Origin: Amycolatopsis bullii
GTDB taxonomy: Bacteria; Actinomycetota; Actinomycetes; Mycobacteriales; Pseudonocardiaceae
Direction: 5' to 3'
Assembly (NCBI RefSeq): GCF_014654205.1
Contig: NZ_BNAW01000002.1
Span: forward strand, 372,001-436,000
DNA: 64,000 bases
In this document: positions 43,990 to 52,063 of the stretch, piece after piece
Numbering within the stretch: position 1 is the first letter of the stretch
How the letters are laid out: every line of letters starts with the position of its first letter
The notes under the pieces: generated by a model
Database searches by the model: none
Told to the model about the DNA's origin: nothing
The model's input: the letters and a program-made list of their open reading frames with translations, nothing else
Translations under genes and position numbers: made by a program

Positions 43990-44572
43990 GACGGGAGGTC
44001 TCCTTCACGAGGTCGAAGGCGCCGAGCTCGGCGCGGACGCGGCCGCGGGCCCGGTTGAGCCGTGATTTGACGGTGCCGACGGGGATGCCGAGTGCTTCGG
44101 CGACTTCCTGGTAGGCCAGGCCCTCCGCGGCGGTAAGCAGCAGGACGTCTCGTTCGCGGGGCCGCAGGGCGGCCAGTGCCCGGTCGAGCCGCACGCCGAG
44201 GGCCTGCGCGCTGACCCGGTCGGCGACCCGGTCGGCGTGCCCTTCGTCGGCGGGCGGCGGCCCGACGGCCAGCCGGAGCTTCAGCTCGCGCACCTCCATC
44301 CGCCGCTGCCGGGAGATGAGGTTCGTGGCGATGCCGTAGAGCCACGGCCGGGCGTCGGACCGGGCCGGGTCGAACTTCGCGCGCTTGTCGAAGGCGATCA
44401 GGAACGTGTCCGCCAGGACGTCGTCGGCGGCGGTCGGGCCGAGGCGCCGGGCCAGGTAGCGGTGGATGTGCCGCGAGTGGCGGTCGAAGATGACCGCGAA
44501 CAGGCTCGGCTCGTGCCGCGACCGCGCGATCACGCTCGCGTCGTCGTCGGAATCGGTGTCTTCCGGGGTCAT
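43982..44572 (-). CDS. ECF-type RNA polymerase sigma factor
   Basis: 196 residues. Sigma-2 region: FAVIFDRHSRHIHRYLARRL, ADDVLADTFLIAFDKRAKFD and ARPWLYGIATNLISRQRRME. Sigma-4 HTH: RPRERDVLLLTAAEGLAYQE and EALGIPVGTVKSRLNRARGR. AAGGCGGG precedes the ATG. It is paired with the overlapping CU044_5270 gene, which probably controls its activity. No obvious target promoter was seen in the window. Confidence 0.93.
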   Translation of the reverse strand: MTPEDTDSDDDASVIARSRHEPSLFAVIFDRHSRHIHRYLARRLGPTAADDVLADTFLIAFDKRAKFDPARSDARPWLYGIATNLISRQRRMEVRELKLRLAVGPPPADEGHADRVADRVSAQALGVRLDRALAALRPRERDVLLLTAAEGLAYQEVAEALGIPVGTVKSRLNRARGRVRAELGAFDLVKETSRHG

Positions 44573-44659
44573 CGCCCGCCTTTCGGTCCAGCCGGTGTCA
44601 TCGGCTGTTCTCAGGCGGGGCGGGCCGGGTTCCGGAATCGGCGGCGGAAGTGACTCAGG

Positions 44660-44839
44660 TCACGAATCGTCGTCTTCCGGCGGGCGCTTGCCGTCGCGCT
44701 TGGCCGACCATTTGCGCAGCAGCTCGTCCCAGTTCTCCCGGTACCGCGTGAACCACGCGTACGCCAGGAACCCGGCCAGCCCGGCGAGCAGGACGAGGTA
44801 GACCACCAGGGCCGCGGGACTCGACGCGATCGCACCCAT
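44660..44839 (-). CDS. Small single-pass membrane protein
   Basis: 59 residues: an N-terminal helix [20 protein letters not shown] and a charged C-terminus ([20 protein letters not shown]). It starts 5 bp after the MarR stop, so it is co-transcribed with MarR. Unknown role. Confidence 0.6.
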   Translation of the reverse strand: MGAIASSPAALVVYLVLLAGLAGFLAYAWFTRYRENWDELLRKWSAKRDGKRPPEDDDS

Positions 44840-44844
44840 GGCGG

Positions 44845-45327
44845 TCAGGAGCAGCCGGCGGCGGTGTCGCCGGTCGCGAGCATGCGGCGGTTCGCTTCGC
44901 CGAGGCCGTCGGCCAGCGCCCGCAGCTGCTCGGGGCTGAGGACGTCGATCAGCAGCTCGCGCACCAGGCCGACGTGCCCGGGCGCGGCCCGCTCCAGCAG
45001 GGCCATGCCTTCGTCGGTGAGCACGGCGTAGACGGCACGGGGATCGCTCTGGCACGTGCGGCGGCGCACCAGGCCGGCCTGCTCCAGCTGGCCGATCTGG
45101 TAGGTCAGCCCGCTCTTGGAGTTCGAGACGGCGCAGGCGAGCTCGGCCATCCGCAGTTCGCGGTCCGGGGCGCCGCTGAGCCGGGCGAGGATCACGTACT
45201 GGAGGTGGGAAATCCCGGAGTCCTGCTTGAGCTGCTGGTCCAGCCGCCGGTTGAGCAGCTCGTACGTGCCGAGGAACGCGTTCCACGCGCGCTTCTCCTC
45301 GGCGTTCAGCCACCGCGGACGACCCAT
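44845..45327 (-). CDS. MarR-family regulator
   Basis: 160 residues. The winged-helix block is [40 protein letters not shown] and [20 protein letters not shown], typical MarR. ATG 45327 is preceded by TACCGT (45334-45339) exactly 6 nt away without a Shine-Dalgarno, suggesting leaderless mRNA. It is divergent from ribA, with two TTCAAATTTGAA-type sites between, so it likely controls both itself and ribA. Confidence 0.9.
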   Translation of the reverse strand: MGRPRWLNAEEKRAWNAFLGTYELLNRRLDQQLKQDSGISHLQYVILARLSGAPDRELRMAELACAVSNSKSGLTYQIGQLEQAGLVRRRTCQSDPRAVYAVLTDEGMALLERAAPGHVGLVRELLIDVLSPEQLRALADGLGEANRRMLATGDTAAGCS

Positions 45328-45345
45328 GTCACAACGGTACCTGTT

Positions 45346-45396
45346 GTTCAAATTGGAACTCAAGGGGTACGGTGCGATCAAGGTTCAAATTTGAAC
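45346..45396. promoter_or_regulatory. Twin MarR operators between marR and ribA
   Basis: The perfect palindrome GTTCAAATTTGAAC (45383-45396) and the near-copy GTTCAAATTGGAAC (45346-45359) have centres 37 bp apart. One lies near each divergent gene. MarR dimers bind such short AT-rich dyads. Confidence 0.78.
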
Positions 45397-45405
45397 GGAG
45401 TCGCC

Positions 45406-46020
45406 ATGATCCCCGTCGCCACCGTCCGCACCCGGGTGCGGGTCCCGCTGCGCTTCACCGACGGCTACACCGCCTCGGCCGAAGTCGTCACCTTCGACGG
45501 GCTGACCGACGGCCTCGAGCACCTCGCCCTGGTGTTCGGCGACCCGGTCCGGCCGCTGGTGCGCCTGCACTCGGAGTGCCTGACCGGCGACGTGTTCGGC
45601 TCCGCCCGCTGCGACTGCGGACCGCAGCTGCGCGAAGCCGTGGAACGGATCGACGGCGCCGGCGGCGTCCTGCTCTACCTGCGCCAGGAGGGCCGGGGCA
45701 TCGGCCTGTACGCCAAGCTGGACGCCTACGCCCTGCAGGACGCCGGGCTCGACACCTACCAGGCGAACACCGCGCTGGGCCTGCCCGAAGACGCCCGCGA
45801 CTACACCGCCGCGGCGCAGATGCTCGCCGCGCTGGGCATCGCCGAGGTGGACCTGCTCACCAACAACCCCGACAAGGTCCGGCAGCTGCGCGAGCGGGGG
45901 GTCACGGTCGCCGGGACGGTGCCCACCGGCGTGCACGCGACCCCGGACAACCTGCGGTACCTCGACGCCAAGGTCCGGCACACCCACCACACCCTGGCCC
46001 TGCCCGAACTGGCCGGCTGA
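45406..46020 (+). CDS. ribA: GTP cyclohydrolase II
   Basis: 204 residues, RibA only (no RibB domain). The zinc ligands are in [16 protein letters not shown] (C-x10-C-x-C), followed by [20 protein letters not shown] and [18 protein letters not shown]. The enzyme converts GTP to 2,5-diamino-6-ribosylamino-4(3H)-pyrimidinone phosphate, the first step to riboflavin and related flavin or deazaflavin compounds. ATG 45406 follows GGAG. No other rib genes are near. With its private MarR control it may be a second, condition-specific copy. Confidence 0.93.
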   Translation: MIPVATVRTRVRVPLRFTDGYTASAEVVTFDGLTDGLEHLALVFGDPVRPLVRLHSECLTGDVFGSARCDCGPQLREAVERIDGAGGVLLYLRQEGRGIGLYAKLDAYALQDAGLDTYQANTALGLPEDARDYTAAAQMLAALGIAEVDLLTNNPDKVRQLRERGVTVAGTVPTGVHATPDNLRYLDAKVRHTHHTLALPELAG

Positions 46021-46047
46021 GCACGGTTCCGCGGTTAGGATCGGACC

Positions 46048-46920
46048 GTGTCGGAGGAGGCCTCGGCGATCGTTCCGGGAACCCGCGTGCGGCTCAGCCG
46101 CCGCTGGTCCTCACTGGCCGTGCGGCTGCTCGACAACGTCGTGGCGGCGGAGTGCGACGTGCCGCCGGTCGACGAGCAGGTCCTGGTGCTGGTCACCGCG
46201 GGGAGCAAGACGATCGAGTCGCGCCACGGCGCCCGCTGGCGGCGCGCGGACTACGGGCCCGGTTCGATCGGCCTGACCGCGCCCGGCCACGCGGCCCGGC
46301 TCCGCTGGCACGGCGACGGCCGCACGCTGACGACGCACGTGCACCTGCCGGCCGCGCTGGTCGACCGCACGGCGCTCGAGCTCTGGGGCCGGGACGCCAA
46401 CCGGCTCGGCCGTCCGGACGCCCTCGCCGTCGAGGACCCGGTGCTGGCGTCCGTGGCGGGAGCGCTGGGCGCGGCGGCCCTCGGCGGCGCGGACGAGCTG
46501 TACGCGGAGTCGGCGGGCACGTTCCTGGCCGTCCACCTGCTGACCCACCACGCCGCGGCGCCCCCGCCGCGCGAGCCGGGCCGGGACGAGCTGCGCACCC
46601 GCCGCGCGGTGCGGTTCATCCGCGAGAACCACCACCTCCCGCTGACCCTGGCCGACCTGGCGGCCGCGGCGGACCTGAGCCCGTTCCACTTCCTGCGCGT
46701 GTTCAAGACGGCGACCGGGCAGACGCCGTACCGCTTCCTGACCCGGATCCGGGTCGAGCGGGCGTGCCGCCACCTGGAGCGCGGCGACCTGTCGGTGACG
46801 GAAATCGGGCTGGCGTGCGGGTTCGCGACGCCGTCCCGGTTCGCTTCGGCGTTCCGCGCCCAGATCGGCCTGTCGCCGTCGGCCTACCGGGCCGCGGTGC
46901 GGGGCGACCGCGGCAAGTGA
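46048..46920 (+). CDS. AraC-family regulator
   Basis: 290 residues. The C-terminus has two HTH units: LPLTLADLAAAADLSPFHFL with RVFKTATGQTPYRFLTRIRV, and LSVTEIGLACGFATPSRFAS with AFRAQIGLSPSAYR. The N-terminal half is a ligand or dimerisation domain of cupin type. GTG 46048 is preceded by TAGGAT (46036-46041) with 6 nt between and no ribosome site, a clear leaderless signature. Target unknown; the next gene is a TetR regulator. Confidence 0.9.
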   Translation: MSEEASAIVPGTRVRLSRRWSSLAVRLLDNVVAAECDVPPVDEQVLVLVTAGSKTIESRHGARWRRADYGPGSIGLTAPGHAARLRWHGDGRTLTTHVHLPAALVDRTALELWGRDANRLGRPDALAVEDPVLASVAGALGAAALGGADELYAESAGTFLAVHLLTHHAAAPPPREPGRDELRTRRAVRFIRENHHLPLTLADLAAAADLSPFHFLRVFKTATGQTPYRFLTRIRVERACRHLERGDLSVTEIGLACGFATPSRFASAFRAQIGLSPSAYRAAVRGDRGK

Positions 46921-46942
46921 GCCGGTGCATTACATTCCTCCC

Positions 46943-47593
46943 ATGGCGTCAGCACGGGAACCGGAGACGACCGCGGAAACCGCGCCGAAGCCCGGCGGGC
47001 GTCCCCGTGACGCGGCGCTCGACGAAGCGATCATCCTGGCGACCCGCGAACGGCTGGTCCGCGACGGCTACTCGCTCATGACCATCGGCGACATCGCGGC
47101 GGACGCGCACGTCAGCCGTCCGACGCTGTACCGGCGGTGGCGCACCAAGTTCGAGCTCGTCGTGGACGCGCTCGACTACGGCTTCCGCAAGCAGCGGGAC
47201 TCCTACACCGTCGACCTGACCGGGCTGGCACCGCGGGAAGCGTTCACCGAAGCCGTCCGGCGGCTCGATCCCGCGTACTTCAACCCGGACGCCATGGTGC
47301 TCATGGGCAACTTCGCCGGCGAGGCGATCCGGACCCCCGAACTGCTCGGGATCCTCCGGGAGCACGCCGTCGAACCGCGGGTCGCCTTGGTCGAGGACGT
47401 GCTGTCCCGGCTGCAGGAGAGCGGCGCGGTCTCCGCCGACATCGACAAGCACACCATCGCGACGCTGTGCTTCGGCAGCTACTTCGCCGCCTTCTACCGC
47501 GGCGAAAGCCGGGCCGGAATCCCCGAAGCGGTCGTCTCGGTGCTGTGGCCGGCGATCGCGGCGGCGAAACCGGCCCGCAGCCGACGCGGCTGA
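46943..47593 (+). CDS. TetR-family regulator
   Basis: 216 residues. HTH: AIILATRERLVRDGYSLMTI, GDIAADAHVSRPTLYRRWRT, KFELVVDAL. The C-terminal domain resembles TetR_C_11-type (LREHAVEPRVALVEDVLSRL). ATG 46943 is chosen over 46925 because TACATT (46931-46936) ends 6 nt before it. Leaderless mRNA is likely. No dyad was found in the short upstream gap. Confidence 0.88.
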   Translation: MASAREPETTAETAPKPGGRPRDAALDEAIILATRERLVRDGYSLMTIGDIAADAHVSRPTLYRRWRTKFELVVDALDYGFRKQRDSYTVDLTGLAPREAFTEAVRRLDPAYFNPDAMVLMGNFAGEAIRTPELLGILREHAVEPRVALVEDVLSRLQESGAVSADIDKHTIATLCFGSYFAAFYRGESRAGIPEAVVSVLWPAIAAAKPARSRRG

Positions 47594-47660
47594 CCGGCGC
47601 GAACGCGAAAGCCGCCCGCTTCTCGCAACCATTCCGGGCTCCCGCTCGTGCATCAGAGGT

Positions 47661-48530
47661 GTGAGGACCACTTCGGATCGACGACGGCAGTTCCGGGCAC
47701 GAGCGGTGGCGGTCGCGGTGCTGACCGGAGCCGGCCTGGCGTTCGCCCACGCGGTGACCGGCACGACGGCCGGGGGCCCGATCCTGGCCGCGGCGGCCGG
47801 CGGGCACGGTCTGCCCGACTCCGCGGCCCCGGCCCGGGAACCGGTGACGACGTCCGCCCGGCCGGCCCCCAACCCGATCCTGCCGTTCACCGCGAAGCTG
47901 ACGTCCGGCGACATCCCGGTCCCGGGCGGCGGGGTGCGCAGCGGCGCGTGCAGCGGAGCGCTGGTCGCGCCGCAGTGGATCGTCACCGCCGGGCACTGCT
48001 TCCACGACATCGCGGACGCTCGGATCGGCGGGCGGCCGCCGTACACGATGACCGTCACCGTCGGGCGGCTGAAGGACACCGACCCCGGCGGGCGCACGAG
48101 CGAGGTCGTCGACGTGCGGCAGTCGCCGGTGAACGACCTGGCGGTGGCCAAGCTCGGCAGCCCGGTCGACGACATCGCGCCGGTGACACTGGCCACGACC
48201 CGGCCGTCGATCGGCCAGCAGCTCCAGTTCGCCGGCTGGGGTTCGCTCTCGGCGACCGTGCTCGGCCCGTCCGACCACCTCAAGCGCGGCCGCTTCACCG
48301 TGTCGGGCATCGGCCAGGCGACCCTGGAGGCCCAGCCGGTCGGCAAGCGCACGGTCGAGAACGGCCCCTGCCCCGAGGACTCGGGCGGCCCGTTCTTCAC
48401 CTCCGACGACGACACCACCGCGACGCTGGTGGCGATCGTCAACACCGGGCCGCCGTGCCCGCAGCCCGGCGCCGAAACGATCGCCCGGGTGGACGTCGTG
48501 GCGGACTGGATCCGGGAGCAGACCGGGTGA
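47661..48530 (+). CDS. Secreted trypsin-like (S1) serine protease
   Basis: 289 residues. The N-terminal signal is RARAVAVAVLTGAGLAFAHA. The catalytic triad is visible: His in WIVTAGHCFHDI, Asp in VNDLAVAKLG and Ser in CPEDSGGPFFTS. GGVRSGACSGALVAPQ is the usual N-terminal beta-strand region. The GTG at 47661 has only a very close AGAGG, so the exact start is uncertain. Secreted protease, substrate unknown. Confidence 0.9.
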   Translation: MRTTSDRRRQFRARAVAVAVLTGAGLAFAHAVTGTTAGGPILAAAAGGHGLPDSAAPAREPVTTSARPAPNPILPFTAKLTSGDIPVPGGGVRSGACSGALVAPQWIVTAGHCFHDIADARIGGRPPYTMTVTVGRLKDTDPGGRTSEVVDVRQSPVNDLAVAKLGSPVDDIAPVTLATTRPSIGQQLQFAGWGSLSATVLGPSDHLKRGRFTVSGIGQATLEAQPVGKRTVENGPCPEDSGGPFFTSDDDTTATLVAIVNTGPPCPQPGAETIARVDVVADWIREQTG

Positions 48531-48713
48531 TCACCGCCGCTTCAGCGCGGCCAGTTCCTCGGTGATCAGCAGGTCCGGGTCGAACTTCGTGCCGGCGAAG
48601 TGGCCGGCCGGCTCGAGGGAGAGCACGCCGTGCCGGCGGGTCCAGAAGGACAGCGCGCGGTGCAGGACCGCGGGCGGTGCCGGGTGGCCGCCCGCCCAGT
48701 CGCGCGCTGCGCC
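48531..48713 (-). pseudogene. 3' remnant of a TetR-family gene
   Basis: The minus strand reads DWAGGHPAPPAVLHRALSFW, TRRHGVLSLEPAGHFAGTKF, DPDLLITEELAALKRR and stop. This is the typical C-terminal helices of TetR_C ligand domains (W-x-LHG-x-x-SLE-x-x-GHF). No HTH or start lies upstream in any frame, so only the last ~55 codons remain. Between it and the ZIP gene, the plus strand could encode a hydrophobic tail (LGPLATVVFCAAGVAVALSR), perhaps another fragment. Confidence 0.55.
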
Positions 48714-48822
48714 GCCGCGCTGACGACGTGGCCGGCCGGGCCGAGCAGCGCGCCGAGCCCGTCGAAGTACCTGGGTCCCCTGGCCACCGTGGTGTTCTGC
48801 GCGGCGGGCGTCGCGGTCGCGC

Positions 48823-49575
48823 TCAGCCGGCGTGCCCGATGACGAACGCGGTCAGGAAGCCGAGGGTGGCGAGCAGGCCGGTGTAGAGCTCGGTGCGTTC
48901 GAACGCCTCGGGGATCATGGTGTCGGCGATCATGGCGAGGATCGCCCCCGCGGCCACCGCCGTGATGGCGGCGACGGTCGCGGGGGACGCCGACCGCAGC
49001 AGGAGGTTGCCGAGGAGGGCCGCGATCCCGCTGGCGACCGCGATGCCGCTCCAGACGCCGAAGATGTACCCGGCACTGCGTCCGGCGGTTTTCATGCCGG
49101 CGGCGCTGGAGAGGCCTTCGGGGACGTTCGAGATGAACACGGCCGCGAGCACGGTGACGCCGATGCCGCCGCCCCCGAGCAGGGACACGCCGAGCACCAC
49201 GGATTCCGGGATCCCGTCGAGCAGGGCACCGACGGCGATGGCCGCCCCGCTGCCCGCGGTGTCCTGTTCGGACGGTTGCTGCGCACCGGAACGCTTGCGG
49301 TGCCGGGCACCCCGGCGGGCCAGCAGGACGTTGATCAGGACGTAGACGGCGGCGCCGCCGAGGAAGCCGGCCGCGGTCGGCCAGAGTCCGCCGGACCGCT
49401 GGGCTTCGTCGACGAGGTCGAAGGCCAGCGCGGAGATGAGCACCCCGGCGCCGAAGGCCATGATCCCGGCGACGACCCGCCGGGAGACCCGCACCCACCA
49501 GGCCACGGCGGCGCCGAGCACGAGCGCCACCCCACCGACGAGGCCCCACAGCCCCGCCTCCACCCATTGCGGCAC
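48823..49575 (-). CDS. ZIP-family metal transporter
   Basis: 250 residues, eight hydrophobic segments. The metal-binding helices are visible: IAVGALLDGIPESVVLGVSL (TM4) and VFISNVPEGLSSAAGMK (TM5), with the usual GIPE/NVPEG signature. A variable loop with basic and His residues (RRGARHRKRSGAQQPSEQ) lies between TM3 and TM4. It imports divalent metal, probably Zn. GTG 49575 follows AAGGTG. No Zur-like operator was recognised. Confidence 0.92.
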   Translation of the reverse strand: MPQWVEAGLWGLVGGVALVLGAAVAWWVRVSRRVVAGIMAFGAGVLISALAFDLVDEAQRSGGLWPTAAGFLGGAAVYVLINVLLARRGARHRKRSGAQQPSEQDTAGSGAAIAVGALLDGIPESVVLGVSLLGGGGIGVTVLAAVFISNVPEGLSSAAGMKTAGRSAGYIFGVWSGIAVASGIAALLGNLLLRSASPATVAAITAVAAGAILAMIADTMIPEAFERTELYTGLLATLGFLTAFVIGHAG

Positions 49576-49749
49576 GAGAGCACCTTCCGTCCGGGATCAT
49601 CCGCGAAGGGACTACCCACCAGGACGGCCGTCGACACGGACATCGTCCGACGTGCAGCCGGTCATCCTCGGGTGTGGTGCGCGTCACGGAATGCGCGGCG
49701 ATCTTCGGCGCTACACACAGGAGAACCCGTTCGTCCACAAGGGAGGGCC
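49576..49749. other. Divergent intergenic region, nothing specific found
   Basis: 174 bases between the ZIP gene and the 40-aa peptide gene. No dyad or consensus promoter was recognised; a TACACA hexamer lies about 25 nt before the peptide start. Confidence 0.35.
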
Positions 49750-49872
49750 ATGTCCGCCACCACCACCCCGGAAGAGTCCGTCGCCGTGCCCGAGCTGGAG
49801 GACTTCGACTTCCCGCTCACCGACGGCGCCGCCTGCCGGATCGACGACCCGGACTGCGAAGCCTGCCAGTGA
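49750..49872 (+). CDS. 40-residue acidic peptide with Cys-containing C-terminus
   Basis: The N-terminal part is MSATTTPEESVAVPELEDFD and the C-terminal part FPLTDGAACRIDDPDCEACQ, with three Cys in the last 12 residues. A strong GGGAGGG sits 2 nt before the ATG, and a 13-bp terminator follows 5 nt after the stop, so it looks like a real single-gene transcript. The ELEDFDFPL stretch resembles leader segments of ribosomal peptides. No modifying enzyme is adjacent, however, and a metal-binding peptide near the ZIP gene is an alternative. Confidence 0.6.
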   Translation: MSATTTPEESVAVPELEDFDFPLTDGAACRIDDPDCEACQ

Positions 49873-49877
49873 AACCC

Positions 49878-49908
49878 CGGCTCCGGCCACTTCGCGTGGC
49901 CGGAGCCG
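49878..49908. terminator. 13-bp-stem terminator after the small peptide gene
   Basis: cggctccggccac (49878-49890) pairs perfectly with gtggccggagccg (49896-49908) around a ttcgc loop. It separates the peptide gene from the convergent small membrane-protein gene. Confidence 0.8.
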
Positions 49909-49912
49909 TCCG

Positions 49913-50089
49913 CTAAACGTGCATGGCCAGCCACAATGCCATCCAGGCGAGGCACGCCAGTGCACCGCCGACCCCGAAGGCGAGCAGTACGCGGCGCAGC
50001 GCCGCGACGACGCCGGCCCGGCCCGTCATTTCGGTGATTCCCGCTTCAGCCATGGCCACCAGGTGCCCGCGTCCGGGACCGCCAAACAT
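49913..50089 (-). CDS. Small membrane protein coupled to PhyH gene
   Basis: 58 residues ending in one TM helix (RRVLLAFGVGGALACLAWMA then LWLAMHV). Its ATG shares a base with the stop of the dioxygenase gene (TGATG), so it is translated with it. An internal ATG (MAEAG) could also be used. Unknown role. Confidence 0.55.
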   Translation of the reverse strand: MFGGPGRGHLVAMAEAGITEMTGRAGVVAALRRVLLAFGVGGALACLAWMALWLAMHV

Positions 50090-50931
50090 CAGGCCCCCAT
50101 CACCAGCCCCTCGATCGTGTGCTTCTGGGTGATCGGCCGCAGGACGTCGACGACCGGGCAGTCCAGGTGCGCCCGCACCGATTCCGGCAGCGAGGCCCAG
50201 AACTCCTTCGTCACCGCGGTGTCGTGACGCTCGTCGTTGCCCGCTCCCGGGGCGTCGAGCCCCAGCACGAGCACCGGGCGCGCCTTCGCCGACCGGTTCG
50301 CGGTGCCGCGGTGGACCGTCAGGGCCGAGCGGATCGAGATGTCGCCCATCCGCGGGTACTTGCGGGTCGCCAGTTCCCGGTAGCGCGGGTAGGCCGCGCG
50401 CGGCGGGAACATGCCGTGCTCGAACGCACCGCCGTCGTCCCAGTGCGTGCCGGGCGCGATCTCGAACGGCCCCATGTCCGGCTCGGTGTCGACGGCGGTC
50501 ACGTTCACCGCCAGCGACGTCAGCCGCCGTTCGCGCGCGGTTTCGGCGGGCATCGGGAAGTCGCGGTGCCACGGCTGGTCGGCCGCGCCGGCGAGCGGGA
50601 CGTCGAAGCCGACCTCGACGATCCGGTACTCCGGCCCCAGCACCGCTTCGGCGACGGCGGTGATCCACGGGTGGGTGACGAGGTCGGTGAACCCGCGCAG
50701 CTGCTCCGGGTGGATCTCGACGTAGAAGCGGTTCGGGCCGCGGCCGACGGCGCCGTCCGGCCGGGCGCGGGCCTCGGCGAACGCCGTGTCGATGTCCTCG
50801 CCGAGCCGGCGCACCCAGTCACGGGTGAACGCCTGGGGCAGGCCGATGATGCCGTCGGCGTGCAGGCGTTCGGTCAGCGCCGCGAGTTCGGCCGCGGGCA
50901 GCGGGGTGGGCAGCTGGGCGGGCACGGTCAT
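50089..50931 (-). CDS. Phytanoyl-CoA dioxygenase (PhyH)-family Fe(II)/2-oxoglutarate enzyme
   Basis: 280 residues. The iron ligands are visible: HxD in DQPWHRDFPMPAE and the distal His in RSALTVHRGTANRSAKARPV, the latter also holding the Arg for 2-oxoglutarate. FEIAPGTHWDD is the usual strand between them. AGGAGG lies 5 nt before the ATG. PhyH enzymes hydroxylate lipids, amino acids or natural products; the substrate is not evident. Divergent from a LacI gene with a 26-bp palindrome between. Confidence 0.88.
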   Translation of the reverse strand: MTVPAQLPTPLPAAELAALTERLHADGIIGLPQAFTRDWVRRLGEDIDTAFAEARARPDGAVGRGPNRFYVEIHPEQLRGFTDLVTHPWITAVAEAVLGPEYRIVEVGFDVPLAGAADQPWHRDFPMPAETARERRLTSLAVNVTAVDTEPDMGPFEIAPGTHWDDGGAFEHGMFPPRAAYPRYRELATRKYPRMGDISIRSALTVHRGTANRSAKARPVLVLGLDAPGAGNDERHDTAVTKEFWASLPESVRAHLDCPVVDVLRPITQKHTIEGLVMGA

Positions 50932-50970
50932 CCTGGCCTCCTGGGGAGCGCGACGGCGTGGCAGCTCAGT

Positions 50971-50996
50971 TTGCAACGTGGCATGCCACGTTGCAA
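50971..50996. promoter_or_regulatory. Perfect 26-bp palindrome, LacI operator
   Basis: All 13 bases of each half match: half-site TTGCAACGTGGCA, centre at 50983/50984. It lies 40 bp before the PhyH start and just upstream of the LacI -10 (TACGCT, 51001-51006). The LacI protein encoded next to it is the obvious ligand, giving autoregulation and PhyH control. Confidence 0.88.
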
Positions 50997-51012
50997 GAGG
51001 TACGCTGCGCGG

Positions 51013-52008
51013 GTGAACCCGAAACTGCGTGACGTGGCCGAGCACGCCGGCGTCTCGGTGCGCACGGTGTCCAACGTGGTCAACGGGTTCCGGTACGTGG
51101 CCCCGGCGACCCGGGAACGCGTGCAGGCGAGCATCGACGCGCTCGGCTACCGCCCCAACCTGGCCGCCCGCACCCTGCGGCGCGGCCGGACCGGGCTGGT
51201 GGCACTGGTGATCCCGGAGATCGACTCGCCGTACTTCGCCGAGCTCGCCGCGCGGACGGTCCGGATCGCCGGTGCCCGGGGCCTGACCGTGCTCATCGAC
51301 CAGACCGACGGCGACGCCGAGCGCGAGAAGGAGCTGCTGCACGGCCGGCGCAGCCAGCTGGTCGACGGTGTCCTGTTCAGCCCGTGGGCGGTGGCCCCGG
51401 CGGAGCTGGCCGCGCGCACCGACCCCGTCCCGCTGGTGCTGCTCGGCGAGCACGACGGCACCGCCGGGGTCGACCACGTCGCCATCGACAACGTCGCCGC
51501 CGCCCGCGACGCCACCCGGCACCTGCTGGCCGCGGGCCGCCGCCGGGTCGCCGCGCTGGGCATCCAGCCGCGCTCGCTGAACGCGACCGCGCGCCAGCGT
51601 CTCGCCGGCTACCGGCAGGCGCTGGCCGAGGCGGACCTGCCGGCCGAGCCGGCGCTGGAGGTGCCGGTGCGGCGCCTGCACCGGGCCGACGGTCACCAGG
51701 CGATGCTGCGCCTGCTCGACCTGCCCCGGCCGCCCGACGCCGTCTTCTGCTTCACCGACGAACTGGCCCTGGGCGCGCTGCGGGCGGCCGCCGACCGCGG
51801 TGTCCGGGTGCCGGAATCCGTGGCCTTGGCGGGCTTCGACGACATCGAAGACGGCCGCTACAGCGTGCCGGCCCTCACGACCGTGTCACCGGACAAGGAC
51901 CGGATCGCCGAACTCGCCCTCGACCGGCTGGCGCGGCAGGCGGCCGACCCGGAACCGCCCCGGTCGATCGTCGCGCCGCACCGCCTGGAAGTGCGCGAGA
52001 CGAGCTGA
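51013..52008 (+). CDS. LacI-family regulator
   Basis: 331 residues. N-terminal HTH with hinge: LRDVAEHAGVSVRTVSNVVN, GFRYVAPATRERVQASIDAL, GYRPNLAARTLRRG. The periplasmic-binding-like domain has LVALVIPEIDSPYFAELAAR and ESVALAGFDDIEDGRYSVPA. GTG 51013 is preceded by TACGCT with 6 nt between and no ribosome site (leaderless). It should bind the palindrome at 50971 and respond to an unknown small molecule linked to the PhyH reaction. Confidence 0.93.
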   Translation: MNPKLRDVAEHAGVSVRTVSNVVNGFRYVAPATRERVQASIDALGYRPNLAARTLRRGRTGLVALVIPEIDSPYFAELAARTVRIAGARGLTVLIDQTDGDAEREKELLHGRRSQLVDGVLFSPWAVAPAELAARTDPVPLVLLGEHDGTAGVDHVAIDNVAAARDATRHLLAAGRRRVAALGIQPRSLNATARQRLAGYRQALAEADLPAEPALEVPVRRLHRADGHQAMLRLLDLPRPPDAVFCFTDELALGALRAAADRGVRVPESVALAGFDDIEDGRYSVPALTTVSPDKDRIAELALDRLARQAADPEPPRSIVAPHRLEVRETS

Positions 52009-52063
52009 GCGTGTGGGGCGGCCTTCGCCGGGTAACCGCGCGGAAACGACCCCGGAGGACGCG

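Noticed and set aside
48600-48842. An 80-codon plus-strand ORF ending in a hydrophobic segment
   Set aside because: The N-terminal part is antisense to the TetR remnant, with no start signal. Only mentioned as a possible membrane-protein fragment.
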